From the NCBI GenBank assembly GCA_028286165.1, contig JAPYMU010000093.1, positions 1 to 21,852 of the forward strand: 21,852 nt of DNA, given 5' to 3'. Positions 6,878 through 15,211 of this stretch are shown one piece after another. The notes below the pieces were generated by a model, which worked only from the letters and a program-made list of their open reading frames with translations, was not told the DNA's origin and ran no database searches. The position numbers were made by a program, and so were the translations under genes. Position 1 is the stretch's first letter. The number at the start of each line of letters is the position of its first letter. Source of the DNA: Spongiicolonus versatilis (GTDB lineage Bacteria > Pseudomonadota > Gammaproteobacteria > Arenicellales > Spongiicolonaceae).

Positions 6878-8467
6878 GTGAGGGCGGCGCCTGCACCACC
6901 GGCGCCCGCCGCCGACGCCCACGCCGGGCGCGTCCTCATCATAGATTTCGGCGCGCAATACACCCGCCTCATCGCCCGGCGCATCCGCGAGTTGGGTGTC
7001 TACTGTGAAATTTTCCCCTGGGATTCGCCGCCGGCGCGCATGCAAAAATTCGCCCCGCAAGGGGTTGTCCTGTCCGGCGGACCCGAAACGGTGACCGCCG
7101 CCAACGCCCCGCAAGTACACCCGGCAATTTTCAAACTCGGAGTACCGCTGCTCGGCATCTGCTACGGCATGCAGGCCATGGCGCGGCAACTGGGCGGGGC
7201 GGTGGAGGCATCCGCAAAGCGCGAGTTCGGCAACGCCCGGTTGACTCTGCAAAACCCCTCGGCGCTTTTTGACGGTTTCGGCAGCGGCGAGCAATTCAAC
7301 GTGTGGATGAGCCACGGCGACCATGTCACCAAGCCGCCGCCCGGCTTCACCCGGGCCGCCGCCAGCGACAACGCACCGTGCGCCGCCATTGCCGATGAAA
7401 AAAAACGCCGCTACGGCGTCCAGTTCCACCCCGAAGTCACCCACACCGAACACGGCGCAAAAATTCTCCGCAATTTCGTCCGCAGCATCTGCGGCTGCGC
7501 CGCCAACTGGAAAGTTAAAAACATCGCCGCCGGCATGGTGGAACAGATGCGCGCCAAAACGGCCGGCGGCAACGTACTGCTGGCGCTGTCCGGCGGCGTG
7601 GATTCCTCGGTGGCCGCCGCCCTGCTCCAGCGTGCCGTGGGTGAACGTTTGCACTGCGTTTTTGTGGACACCGGCCTGTTGCGCGCCGGTGAGGGCGACC
7701 AGGTGATGTCGGTGCTGCGCGAAAACCTCGGCGTGCAAGTCACGCGGGTGGACGCCGCTGAAGAATTTTTCACCGCCCTCGGCGGCGTCACCGAACCGGA
7801 ACAAAAACGAAAAATCATCGGCAAATTATTTGTGGAAATTTTCGAACGCGAAGCCGCGCGCCTGAAAAATATTTCCTTCCTCGCCCAGGGCACCATCTAC
7901 CCCGATGTCATCGAATCCGCCGGCAAGGCCGACGGCGGCGGCGCGCATGTCATTAAATCGCACCACAACGTGGGCGGCCTGCCGCAGCGCATGAAACTCC
8001 GCCTGCTGGAACCGCTGCGCGAATTGTTCAAGGACGAGGTGCGGCAAATCGGCATGGAGTTGGGCCTGCCGCGCGAGATGGTTTTTCGCCACCCGTTCCC
8101 CGGCCCCGGGCTGGGTGTGCGCATTCTCGGCGAGGTGAAAAAAGAGTACGCCGACATCCTCCGCCGCGCCGACAAAATTTTCATGGAGGAATTGCACCGC
8201 CACGATTTATATGACGTCGCCGCGCAGGCCTTCGCCGTGTTTTTGCCGGTGAAGTCGGTGGGCGTGGTGGGCGACGGCCGCAACTATGAATATGTCATCG
8301 CCCTGCGCGCGGTGCAGACCGCCGATTTCATGACCGCCAACTGCATGGAAATTCCCTGGCCGCTGCTGCGCGCTGTCGCCGGCCGCATCATCAACGAAGT
8401 GCGCGGCGTCAGCCGGGTCGTCTACGACATTTCCAGCAAGCCGCCGGCCACCATTGAATGGGAATGA
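6878..8467 (+). CDS. guaA: GMP synthase (glutamine-hydrolysing)
   Basis: GuaA converts XMP to GMP using ATP and glutamine. The 529-aa protein has an N-terminal class I glutamine amidotransferase domain with GICYGMQ (nucleophile C95) and QFHPEV (H184, E186), then an ATP pyrophosphatase domain with the PP-loop SGGVDSS (238-244). The C-terminal dimerisation domain ends in KPPATIEWE, the family hallmark. The start must be GTG at 6878: there is no ATG before the conserved VLIIDFGAQYTRLIARRIRE block, and this start leaves a plausible 17-residue Ala/Pro-rich N-terminus. It lies three bases after guaB, and its last codons overlap tadA. Confidence 0.97.
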   Translation: MRAAPAPPAPAADAHAGRVLIIDFGAQYTRLIARRIRELGVYCEIFPWDSPPARMQKFAPQGVVLSGGPETVTAANAPQVHPAIFKLGVPLLGICYGMQAMARQLGGAVEASAKREFGNARLTLQNPSALFDGFGSGEQFNVWMSHGDHVTKPPPGFTRAAASDNAPCAAIADEKKRRYGVQFHPEVTHTEHGAKILRNFVRSICGCAANWKVKNIAAGMVEQMRAKTAGGNVLLALSGGVDSSVAAALLQRAVGERLHCVFVDTGLLRAGEGDQVMSVLRENLGVQVTRVDAAEEFFTALGGVTEPEQKRKIIGKLFVEIFEREAARLKNISFLAQGTIYPDVIESAGKADGGGAHVIKSHHNVGGLPQRMKLRLLEPLRELFKDEVRQIGMELGLPREMVFRHPFPGPGLGVRILGEVKKEYADILRRADKIFMEELHRHDLYDVAAQAFAVFLPVKSVGVVGDGRNYEYVIALRAVQTADFMTANCMEIPWPLLRAVAGRIINEVRGVSRVVYDISSKPPATIEWE

Positions 8468-8916
8468 CGCCGCAAGACCAGTCCTTTATGCAACGCGCGC
8501 TGCAACTTGCGCGCCAGGCTTTTGATGACGGCGAGGTGCCGGTGGGCGCCGTGGTCACCGTCGGCGATGCCATCATCGGCGAAGGCCGCAACGCCACCAT
8601 CAAAGCCTGCGACCCCACCGCCCACGCCGAGGTCACCGCCCTGCGCGCCGCCGCCGCGGACCAAAAAAATTACCGTCTGCCCGCCGCCACCCTCTACACC
8701 ACCCTGGAGCCATGCCCCATGTGCGCCGGCGCCATCGTCCTCGCCCGCATCGCCCGGGTGGTTTTTGCAACCCATGACCCCCGCGCCGGCAGCGGTGGCA
8801 GTGTGTTCAACCTTTTGCAGGCCGGCGAGTTAAACCACCGTTGCGAAGTGGAAACCGGCCTGTGCGCCGAGCAAAGCGCCAATTTACTGCGCGAATTTTT
8901 CCGCGCCCGGCGGTGA
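8458..8916 (+). CDS. tadA: tRNA-specific adenosine deaminase TadA
   Basis: TadA deaminates A34 to inosine in the anticodon of tRNA-Arg(ACG). The 152-aa protein has the cytidine-deaminase fold zinc site: HAE (H56, catalytic E58) and PCPMC (C86, C89). Family blocks DDGEVPVGAVV, TTLEPCPMCAGAIVLARI and DPRAGSGGSVFNLL are also present. Two in-frame starts are possible. ATG 8458 overlaps guaA by 10 bases; ATG 8464 makes a typical ATGA stop-start overlap and gives MTPQDQSFM. Neither has a clear Shine-Dalgarno, and both imply coupling to guaA translation. The guaB-guaA-tadA order occurs in other proteobacteria. Confidence 0.94.
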   Translation: MGMTPQDQSFMQRALQLARQAFDDGEVPVGAVVTVGDAIIGEGRNATIKACDPTAHAEVTALRAAAADQKNYRLPAATLYTTLEPCPMCAGAIVLARIARVVFATHDPRAGSGGSVFNLLQAGELNHRCEVETGLCAEQSANLLREFFRARR

Positions 8917-8954
8917 GTCTCCCTGCCGACGCACACGCCGTCCTCGGTTGATGT

Positions 8955-9305
8955 TCAGCAGCACGGTTCTTGTTGCCCGCAACACTTCAGACTCAGTTCT
9001 TTGATTTCTTCCTCGTCCGCTAAGCAGCAGCACGGCCCGCCCATGGCTTTTCGCTCTTCCCAGTTCAAGCGGTTGCTGGTTCTCTGCAGGATGGAAAGCG
9101 CGGCTTTAACCCGCCGGCGGGTTGTGGGGTCGGCTGCGTTGATAAAGTCGGCGTTGTCCGTCAACTTTTCCAAACAAGTACAGGTGTCCTTCAGCAGGTC
9201 GTGAACGGACAAGTCACCGTCAATCCACTCCTCATGTCTGCGCCAGCGTTCTGCTCGCGCTCGCCGCTGGCGCAAAATGCGCTCAAGGTCGGGGGCATCG
9301 GTCAT
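8955..9305 (-). CDS. Cysteine-rich small protein of unknown function
   Basis: I do not recognise this 116-aa protein. The first 40 residues are rich in Arg, Glu and Trp (ILRQRRARAERWRRHEEWIDG) and look helical. A CTC pair follows at 42-44, and the C-terminal 25 residues hold seven cysteines in clusters: CCC (92-94), CC (108-109) and a terminal CC (115-116). Nine cysteines in 116 residues suggest metal binding or redox activity, which is inference. ATG 9305 is supported by TGAGGTGA just upstream, and a TGTTATACT extended -10 lies 80 bases upstream. The frame stays open another 139 codons upstream, but that part runs through 21-bp repeats and is unlikely to be protein. It converges with tadA, 38 bases away, and its base composition is less G/C-rich than its neighbours. 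Confidence 0.75.
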   Translation of the reverse strand: MTDAPDLERILRQRRARAERWRRHEEWIDGDLSVHDLLKDTCTCLEKLTDNADFINAADPTTRRRVKAALSILQRTSNRLNWEERKAMGGPCCCLADEEEIKELSLKCCGQQEPCC

Positions 9306-9384
9306 GGCGGTCACCTCAGTCGGCACCGGGCCGGCGGCGGTTTTCGGCGGCGGGAATGGTGAAGTTCTCGGTTGGAATGGCGGC

Positions 9385-9393
9385 AGTATAACA
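9385..9393 (-). promoter_or_regulatory. Extended -10 promoter for the Cys-rich gene
   Basis: The minus strand reads TGTTATACT, identical to the element upstream of sucC. Predicted start near 9378, with a 73-base leader to the ATG at 9305. Confidence 0.5.
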
Positions 9394-9443
9394 CAAAAAC
9401 CGCCGCTGACGGTGTTGTTTCTGCCAATAGCAGTACTGTTAAT

Positions 9444-9527
9444 TCCGCCATGATAGTTGCCAACGCCGCCATTTCCGACCTTGCAGTCACCATTTCTGCA
9501 CCTGCAACCACCATTTTCGCCGCCCCG
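9444..9527. repeat. Array B of degenerate 21-bp repeats (4 units)
   Basis: Four units on an exact 21-base period start at 9444, 9465, 9486 and 9507. The two clearest are GCCGCCATTTCCGACCTTGC(A) and GTCACCATTTCTGCACCTGC(A); the last starts ACCACCATTTTCGCCGCC. The pattern RYCRCCATTTYYGCACCTGCA matches array A in the same orientation and array C in reverse complement. On the minus strand it reads as a heptapeptide-like pattern (xNGGxxx), while on the plus strand it forms the hydrophobic start of the MORN-like pseudogene. Confidence 0.75.
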
Positions 9528-9741
9528 GCTTTCGCCGACCATAACCTCACCGACAAACAGGGGTGGAAGCAGGGGCATTGGACGGAATTCCCCGAGGTGG
9601 ACGGACTCCTGTCGGCTGAAAGGTGAATATGTCGACGGCAAACGGCACGGCCATTGGATTAAGGAGTTTGTCAGCGGTGAGGTGCATAAATGGCACCGTG
9701 GCGGAACAGGATTTATCGACATAGAAAAAACATTAAACTAA
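9450..9741 (+). pseudogene. Frameshifted MORN-repeat-like secreted protein
   Basis: Two reading frames together make one protein. The first (ATG 9450, stop at 9624-9626) gives a hydrophobic N-terminus ending AAPAFA-DHN, which looks like a signal-peptide cleavage site, then GWKQGHWTEFPEVDGLLSAE. The second continues GEYVDGKRHGHWIKEFVSGE and runs to TAA 9739-9741. Removing a single A from the AAA run at 9619-9621 joins them as LLSAEGEYVDGKRHGHW, matching the MORN/YwqK-type repeat (EGxYxxGKxxGxW). The repaired product would be 96 aa with two repeats. A strong terminator 8 bases beyond the stop supports a genuine former gene. The apparent signal peptide is encoded by the 21-bp repeat array, so it may not be original. 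A sequencing error is possible. Confidence 0.6.
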
Positions 9742-9748
9742 TCCCCAC

Positions 9749-9779
9749 CGCCGCCGGCCCCCACCGGCGGCGATTTTTT
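9749..9779 (+). terminator. Rho-independent terminator after the MORN-like gene
   Basis: Perfect 9-bp stem CGCCGCCGG / CCGGCGGCG with a 6-base loop, then A and six T residues on the plus strand. On the minus strand no T-run follows, so it is not a good terminator for the exonuclease gene. Confidence 0.85.
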
Positions 9780-9795
9780 CCACCCCCGCCGCAAA

Positions 9796-10611
9796 CTATT
9801 TCTCATTCCCCGGCTCCGGCCCGGGCAACTGGGCTTCGGACTTGTGCCATGCATCCAGGAACTCGTTGAAGTGCGGCAGGTTTGCGTCCTGCATTTTTTC
9901 GCGCACCAGGTCGCACTCCTCGCGCCACTTGCGCTCGGTGAAGTTGCCGCGAATTAATTCCCAGCGCAGGTAAATTAAATACGTGTTGAGCGCGTCCAGT
10001 TGGCAGTAGTTGCGGATGCCCTGAATGTCGCCGGCCAGGTACTTCCCCCAAACCTTGCTGCCGTCCATGCCTGACTTGCCCGGCAGGCCCAGCAGCATGG
10101 CCGCCTCGTCCAGGGAAACAAACGCGCGCGGGTTGTAGGCGGCCAGCACATCCATCAGGTCGGTGTGGCGGAAGTGGTAGCGGTTGAAATAATTATCCCA
10201 GCGAAACTCGCGGTCGTGTTCGCCGGTGTCCCAGTAACGCTGCGACGCGACGCCGTGCAGCAGCGCGCGGTAGTGCAGCACCGGCAAATCAAAACCGCTG
10301 CCGTTCCAGGTGACCAGCCGCGGGGTGAACTCCAGCCCCTTGAAAAATTTTGCGATGATGTCCTTCTCGCCGTCCTGCTCTTTGCCCACCGCCGATACCC
10401 GCAGTTGGTCGCGGCCGCGGCGGTACACCACGGCCATGGCGATGACCTTGTGCAGGTGCACCGACAAAAAATCGCTGCCGCCGCTTTTCTCGCGCTGCTT
10501 GGCGAACATGGCCTCGCCGATGTCGCGCTCGTCGGCGTCGGTGAGTCCGTAAATGCGCCGGCCGTTCTCAAGGTCGGGAATTGTTTCAATGTCAAAAGCA
10601 AGAATGTCCAT
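9796..10611 (-). CDS. Predicted 3'-5' exonuclease, PolB exonuclease-like (DEDDy)
   Basis: This 271-aa protein belongs to the family of stand-alone 3'-5' exonucleases related to the proofreading domain of family B DNA polymerases. The DEDDy acidic residues are visible: DIE (D7, E9) in LAFDIETIPD, D108 in TWNGSGFDLPVL, and YCQLDALNT with Y202 and D206. SLDEAAMLLGLPGK and the N-terminal HKVIAMAVVYR are further family blocks. The ATG at 10611 has a GAGGAG Shine-Dalgarno. It starts 17 bases after the recJ stop, so the two exonucleases of opposite polarity are co-transcribed, which suggests a DNA-repair role. Confidence 0.9.
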   Translation of the reverse strand: MDILAFDIETIPDLENGRRIYGLTDADERDIGEAMFAKQREKSGGSDFLSVHLHKVIAMAVVYRRGRDQLRVSAVGKEQDGEKDIIAKFFKGLEFTPRLVTWNGSGFDLPVLHYRALLHGVASQRYWDTGEHDREFRWDNYFNRYHFRHTDLMDVLAAYNPRAFVSLDEAAMLLGLPGKSGMDGSKVWGKYLAGDIQGIRNYCQLDALNTYLIYLRWELIRGNFTERKWREECDLVREKMQDANLPHFNEFLDAWHKSEAQLPGPEPGNEK

Positions 10612-10628
10612 GGGTTTCTCCTCAGGTT

Positions 10629-12374
10629 TTACAGTGGTTGCAGGTGTTCGATGACCAGTTGCACTTTTTCCCCGCGCCAGGTGTTCACGTCCAGCCGGTA
10701 GGCGGCGTGCACTTTTTCGTACGCCGGCGCCGCATCACCGTCATTAAGGTGCGAGAACGCCATGGCCTCCAGTGTCTGCGCGCCGCCGGGCAGCGCCAGT
10801 TGCAATTTAAGATGGCGCGACTTCACGCACTCCGCCGCGCGCACTTCAAACTCGTTGTCAAACAGCGGCTCGGGGAAATTCTGCCCCCATGGGCCGCCGG
10901 CCGCAAGTTGCCGGGCAACGCCTAAACACAAGTCGCCCTCGCCCAAGGCGCCGTCGCTGTCCACCGCGCGGTTGGCGGCGCGCGCCTCGGCGTGGCATGC
11001 GGCGGACTCGGTGAAAGCGGCGGCGAACTCGGCAAAATTTTCCGCTCGAATGCTGAGGCCGGCAGCCATGGCGTGGCCGCCGAAGTGGTTGATTAAATCC
11101 GGCCGCCGGGCGGCAATGCCGGCAAACAAGTCGCGCACATGCACGCCGCGAATGGAACGCGCCGAGCCTTTTAATGTTTCTTCGTCGTGGCCGGCGAAAA
11201 CCACGCACGGGCAGCCGTAGGCGTCCTTCAGGCGCGATGCGACCAGCCCGATGACGCCCTGGTGCCAGCGCGGGTCGTATAAACACAAGGCGGGAATGTC
11301 GCCGTTTTTTGCGATATCAAGGCTGCCGATGATTTCCTCGGCCCGGGCTTGCATTTGTTCCTGGGTGCTGCGGCGTTCCCGGTTAAGTTCATCCAGTTGC
11401 GCGGCGATTTCGTTGACCGTTTTTTCGTCATCGCCCAACAGGCAGTCCACGCCGATGTTCATCCCGGCCAGCCGGCCGGCGGCGTTCAGGCGCGGCGCAA
11501 TGCGAAAGCCGATGTCGCGCGCCGTCACCTCTTCCGCCTGCAGCGCGCTCACCTTGAGCAGCGCGCGAATCCCCGGGCGGCACCTGCCGGCGCATATCCG
11601 CGCCATGCCGGAGCGCACCAGAATGCGGTTGAGGTACTGCAGCGGCACCATGTCGGCGATGGTGCCGAGCGCCACCAGGTCCAGGTAGTCGGCCAGATTT
11701 GGCTCAGCGCGGCCACTGTCCTTGAACCAGCCGCGCTCACGCAGCCGGGCGCGCAGGGCGAGCAGCACATAAAACGCCACGCCGACGCCGGCCAGGGTTT
11801 TGTCGGGGAAACCGTCGTCGGCGCGGTTGGGGTTGACCACGGCATCGGCGCGCGGCAGCGAGTCGCCGGGCAGGTGGTGGTCGGTGACGATGACGGTGAT
11901 GCCGTGCTCATGCGCGCGGTCGACGCCGGCGTGGCTGGAGATGCCGTTGTCCACGGTGACCAGTACATCCGGCTGGAGTTTCACCGCCACCGCCTCGGCC
12001 ACCTCCGCGCTGAGGCCGTAGCCCAGGGTAAAGCGGTCGGGAACAAAATAGCGCACCTCAGCCGCGCCGCAGGCCTCAAGCGCCAACTTCATGAGCGCGG
12101 TGCTGGTGGCGCCGTCCACGTCGTAGTCGCCGACCACGGTGATGGCGGCCTGCGCTTCCACGGCATCGGCGAGGATGCCGGCGGCGGCGTCAATGTCGCG
12201 CAAACTGTCCGGCGGCGGGATGCGCGACAGCGAATAGTCCAACTCGCTCTCGTCGCGCACACTGCGCCCGGCGTAGACCCGCGCCAGCACCGGGTGCAGT
12301 GACGGGAACCGCCGGGCCAGGGCGGCGGCGTCCACTGCATCGCGGCGGCGGATGGATTTGGCGGTGGCCGTCAT
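10629..12374 (-). CDS. recJ: Single-stranded-DNA-specific exonuclease RecJ
   Basis: RecJ degrades single-stranded DNA 5' to 3' in recombination and mismatch repair. The 581-aa protein matches the family length (577 in E. coli). DHH-superfamily motifs are in order: DYDVDG (83-88), VDNG (141-144), TDHH (164-167), and LGTIADMVPL (236-245). The DHHA1 domain shows HFGGHAMAAGLSI, and the C-terminal OB region ends LQLALPGG...VQLVIEHLQPL. The ATG at 12374 has no visible Shine-Dalgarno. It follows sucD by 27 bases, probably read from the sucC promoter, and precedes the DEDDy exonuclease. Confidence 0.96.
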   Translation of the reverse strand: MTATAKSIRRRDAVDAAALARRFPSLHPVLARVYAGRSVRDESELDYSLSRIPPPDSLRDIDAAAGILADAVEAQAAITVVGDYDVDGATSTALMKLALEACGAAEVRYFVPDRFTLGYGLSAEVAEAVAVKLQPDVLVTVDNGISSHAGVDRAHEHGITVIVTDHHLPGDSLPRADAVVNPNRADDGFPDKTLAGVGVAFYVLLALRARLRERGWFKDSGRAEPNLADYLDLVALGTIADMVPLQYLNRILVRSGMARICAGRCRPGIRALLKVSALQAEEVTARDIGFRIAPRLNAAGRLAGMNIGVDCLLGDDEKTVNEIAAQLDELNRERRSTQEQMQARAEEIIGSLDIAKNGDIPALCLYDPRWHQGVIGLVASRLKDAYGCPCVVFAGHDEETLKGSARSIRGVHVRDLFAGIAARRPDLINHFGGHAMAAGLSIRAENFAEFAAAFTESAACHAEARAANRAVDSDGALGEGDLCLGVARQLAAGGPWGQNFPEPLFDNEFEVRAAECVKSRHLKLQLALPGGAQTLEAMAFSHLNDGDAAPAYEKVHAAYRLDVNTWRGEKVQLVIEHLQPL

Positions 12375-12401
12375 TGCGCCGCTGTCACCGTCGCCGCCAT
12401 C

Positions 12402-13280
<879 letters not shown>

Positions 13281-13337
13281 GAAAACGGTGGTTGCGACGG
13301 TGAAAGTGGCGGCTACAGTGTTAAAAGTGACGGTTGC
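13281..13337. repeat. Array C of 21-bp repeats filling the sucC-sucD spacer
   Basis: On the plus strand: a 12-base partial unit GAAAACGGTGGT, then TGCGACGGTGAAAGTGGCGG(C) at 13293-13313 and TACAGTGTTAAAAGTGACGG(T) at 13314-13334, then TGC. These are the reverse complement of the arrays at 3049 and 9444 (ACCACCATTTYTGCA). The array occupies the entire gap between the two subunits. Confidence 0.65.
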
Positions 13338-14498
13338 TCAGGCCGCGGCGGCGGTGATTTTTTCGGCGGCGTCGGCCATGGTGTCGGCGGCGATGATACT
13401 GAGGCCGCTGGCTTTGATGATTTCCCGGCCCTGCTCCACATTGGTACCGGCGAGGCGCACCACCAGCGGCAGGCTCAGGCCGGTCTCGCGCGCGGCGGTG
13501 ACCATGCCTTCTGCAATCACGTCGCAGCGCATGATGCCGGCGAAGATGTTGACCAGAATTGCTTTCAGGCTTGGATTCTTAAGCATGATGCGGAAGCCGG
13601 CGCTCACCTGCCCGGCGGTGGCGCCGCCGCCCACGTCGAGAAAGTTGGCCGGCGCGCCGCCGTACAATTTAATGATGTCCATGGTCGCCATGGCCAGGCC
13701 GGCGCCGTTGACCAGGCAGCCGATGTTGCCGTCCAGGGAAATGTAACTGAGGCCGAACTTGGAGGCTTCAATCTCGGCCGGGTCCTCCTCGTCCAGGTCG
13801 CGCAAGGCGCGAATGCCGTCCTGGCGGAACAGCGCGTTGTCGTCAAACGTCATTTTTGCATCCAGCGCGACCAGTTTGCCGCCGGCGGTGAGGACCAGCG
13901 GGTTGATTTCCACCAGCGACGCATCGGTTTCCTCATATGCGCGCAGCAGCGCGGTTAAAAATTGAACGGCGTCGCCTTGCGAATTTTTCGGCACACCGAT
14001 TTTTTCTGCCAGCGCGGCGGCCTCACCCTCGGCAAGTCCGCCGGCCGGGGGCACCGTCGCCCGGTGAATTTTTTCCGGCGCTTGCGCGGCCACTTCCTCA
14101 ATCTCGGTGCCGCCCTCGGAACTCGCCATCACCGTCACGCGCTGGCCGCGGCGGTCGGTGACGATGCCTAAATACAACTCGCGGGCGATGGCCACGCCCT
14201 CCTCCACCAGCAGGCGTTTAACCTCGCGCCCGGCCGGGCCGGTTTGCGCGGTGACCAGCGTCATGCCGAGAATGCGCGCGGCGTGCTCGCGAACTTCATC
14301 CACCGATTTGGCGACCTTCACTCCGCCGCCCTTGCCGCGCCCGCCGGCATGAATCTGCGCCTTCACCACCCATGTATCACCGCCCAATTCGCGCGCCGCC
14401 GCCACCGCCTCGTCCACCGAAAAACATGCCACGCCGCGCGGCGTGGCCACGCCGTGGGCGCGCAGAATTTCTTTGGCCTGGTATTCGTGAATCTTCAT
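13338..14498 (-). CDS. sucC: Succinate-CoA ligase [ADP-forming], beta subunit
   Basis: SucC is the ATP-grasp beta subunit of succinyl-CoA synthetase. The 386-aa protein (388 in E. coli) begins MKIHEYQAKEILRAHGV and carries VVKAQIHAGGRGKGGGVK, LVEINPLVLT with DAKMTFDDNA, and the substrate-binding block CLVNGAGLAMATMDIIKLYGG...NFLDVGGGA. GIMRCDVIAEG and RLAGTNVEQG follow. ATG 14498 fits the family exactly. A TGTTATACT extended -10 puts the transcription start about 12 bases upstream, with no Shine-Dalgarno, so initiation is nearly leaderless. It heads a minus-strand run sucC-sucD-recJ-exonuclease. Confidence 0.95.
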   Translation of the reverse strand: MKIHEYQAKEILRAHGVATPRGVACFSVDEAVAAARELGGDTWVVKAQIHAGGRGKGGGVKVAKSVDEVREHAARILGMTLVTAQTGPAGREVKRLLVEEGVAIARELYLGIVTDRRGQRVTVMASSEGGTEIEEVAAQAPEKIHRATVPPAGGLAEGEAAALAEKIGVPKNSQGDAVQFLTALLRAYEETDASLVEINPLVLTAGGKLVALDAKMTFDDNALFRQDGIRALRDLDEEDPAEIEASKFGLSYISLDGNIGCLVNGAGLAMATMDIIKLYGGAPANFLDVGGGATAGQVSAGFRIMLKNPSLKAILVNIFAGIMRCDVIAEGMVTAARETGLSLPLVVRLAGTNVEQGREIIKASGLSIIAADTMADAAEKITAAAA

Positions 14499-14516
14499 CG
14501 GGGAAAAACCGCGCCG

Positions 14517-14525
14517 AGTATAACA
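14517..14525 (-). promoter_or_regulatory. Extended -10 promoter for sucC
   Basis: The minus strand reads TGTTATACT. Predicted start near 14510, leader about 12 bases. It forms a perfect 8-bp inverted repeat (AGTATAAC / GTTATACT) with the divergent -10 of the LysE gene at 14544. Confidence 0.55.
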
Positions 14526-14543
14526 ACATTCGGCGGCGGCGGT

Positions 14544-14549
14544 TATACT
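14544..14549 (+). promoter_or_regulatory. -10 element for the LysE-type exporter
   Basis: TATACT on the plus strand, back to back with the sucC -10. Predicted start near 14556, leaving a leader of about 17 bases before the GTG at 14573. Confidence 0.45.
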
Positions 14550-14572
14550 ACCACGCCGACCCTGAGGCCGCC

Positions 14573-15211
14573 GTGCATACTCATGCTTTTTTCGAAACCG
14601 CCCTGCGGGGTTTTCTGCTCGGCGGCGGACTCATCATCGCCATCGGCGCGCAAAACGCTTTCGTGCTGAAACAGGGCCTGATGAAAAAACACGTGTTCGC
14701 GGTGTGCGCGGTGTGCGCGCTGTGGGACGCGCTGCTGATTGTGGTCGGCGTGATGGGACTCGGCGTGCTGTTCAGTTCGTCGGCGATGCTCACCAACGTT
14801 CTGGCCGCCGGCGGCGCCCTGTTTCTGCTGGTGTACGGCTGCAATTCATTCCGCCACTCATGGCGCGGCGGCGACAAGTTGCACGCCGCGGATGGTGACA
14901 CCGCCGCCGGACTCGGCAAAACCCTGGCGCTGGCCATGGCTTTCACCGTGCCCAACCCGCATGTTTACCTGGACACCGTCATTGTCATCGGCGGCATCGC
15001 CGGTACTCTTTCGCTGGCCGACAAGGCGCCGTTTGCCGGCGGCGCGGCGCTGGCTTCGGTGGTGTGGTTTTTCGCCCTCGGCTACGGCGCGCGGCTGGTG
15101 ATTCCGCTGTTCCGCAAAGCCGCCACCTGGCGCGTCTTGAATTTCGCCATCGGCTGCGTGATGTGGTGGATCGCCGCCGAGTTGGCGCTGTTCATCACCG
15201 CGCGCTGGTGA
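14573..15211 (+). CDS. LysE/ArgO-type amino-acid exporter
   Basis: Members export basic amino acids (lysine, arginine). The 212-aa protein has about six hydrophobic spans and the family N-terminal signature GGLIIAIGAQNAFVLKQGL, followed by FAVCAVCALWDALLIVVGVMGLG and the loop FTVPNPHVYLDTVIVIGG. GTG 14573 is preferred: GAGG lies 5 bases upstream, the product length matches the family, and the start falls just downstream of a -10 element. A longer frame upstream would run through the divergent sucC promoter. Substrate identity cannot be told from sequence. The 3' end overlaps the sulfurtransferase gene on the other strand by 17 bases. Confidence 0.9.
   Translation: MHTHAFFETALRGFLLGGGLIIAIGAQNAFVLKQGLMKKHVFAVCAVCALWDALLIVVGVMGLGVLFSSSAMLTNVLAAGGALFLLVYGCNSFRHSWRGGDKLHAADGDTAAGLGKTLALAMAFTVPNPHVYLDTVIVIGGIAGTLSLADKAPFAGGAALASVVWFFALGYGARLVIPLFRKAATWRVLNFAIGCVMWWIAAELALFITARW

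Noticed and set aside
8940..8957. TGA after the terminal CC of the Cys-rich protein as a selenocysteine codon
   Set aside because: Readthrough would run into the antisense of tadA with no conserved peptide, and no obvious SECIS-like hairpin is seen right after the TGA.
8955..9722. Longer 255-aa version of the Cys-rich protein
   Set aside because: The extra 139 residues cover the promoter, the 21-bp repeats and the antisense of the MORN-like gene. The ATG at 9305 has a good Shine-Dalgarno and a clean border.
11349..12302. 317-codon open frame antisense to recJ
   Set aside because: Composition artefact of GC-rich third positions; recJ motifs are all on the minus strand.
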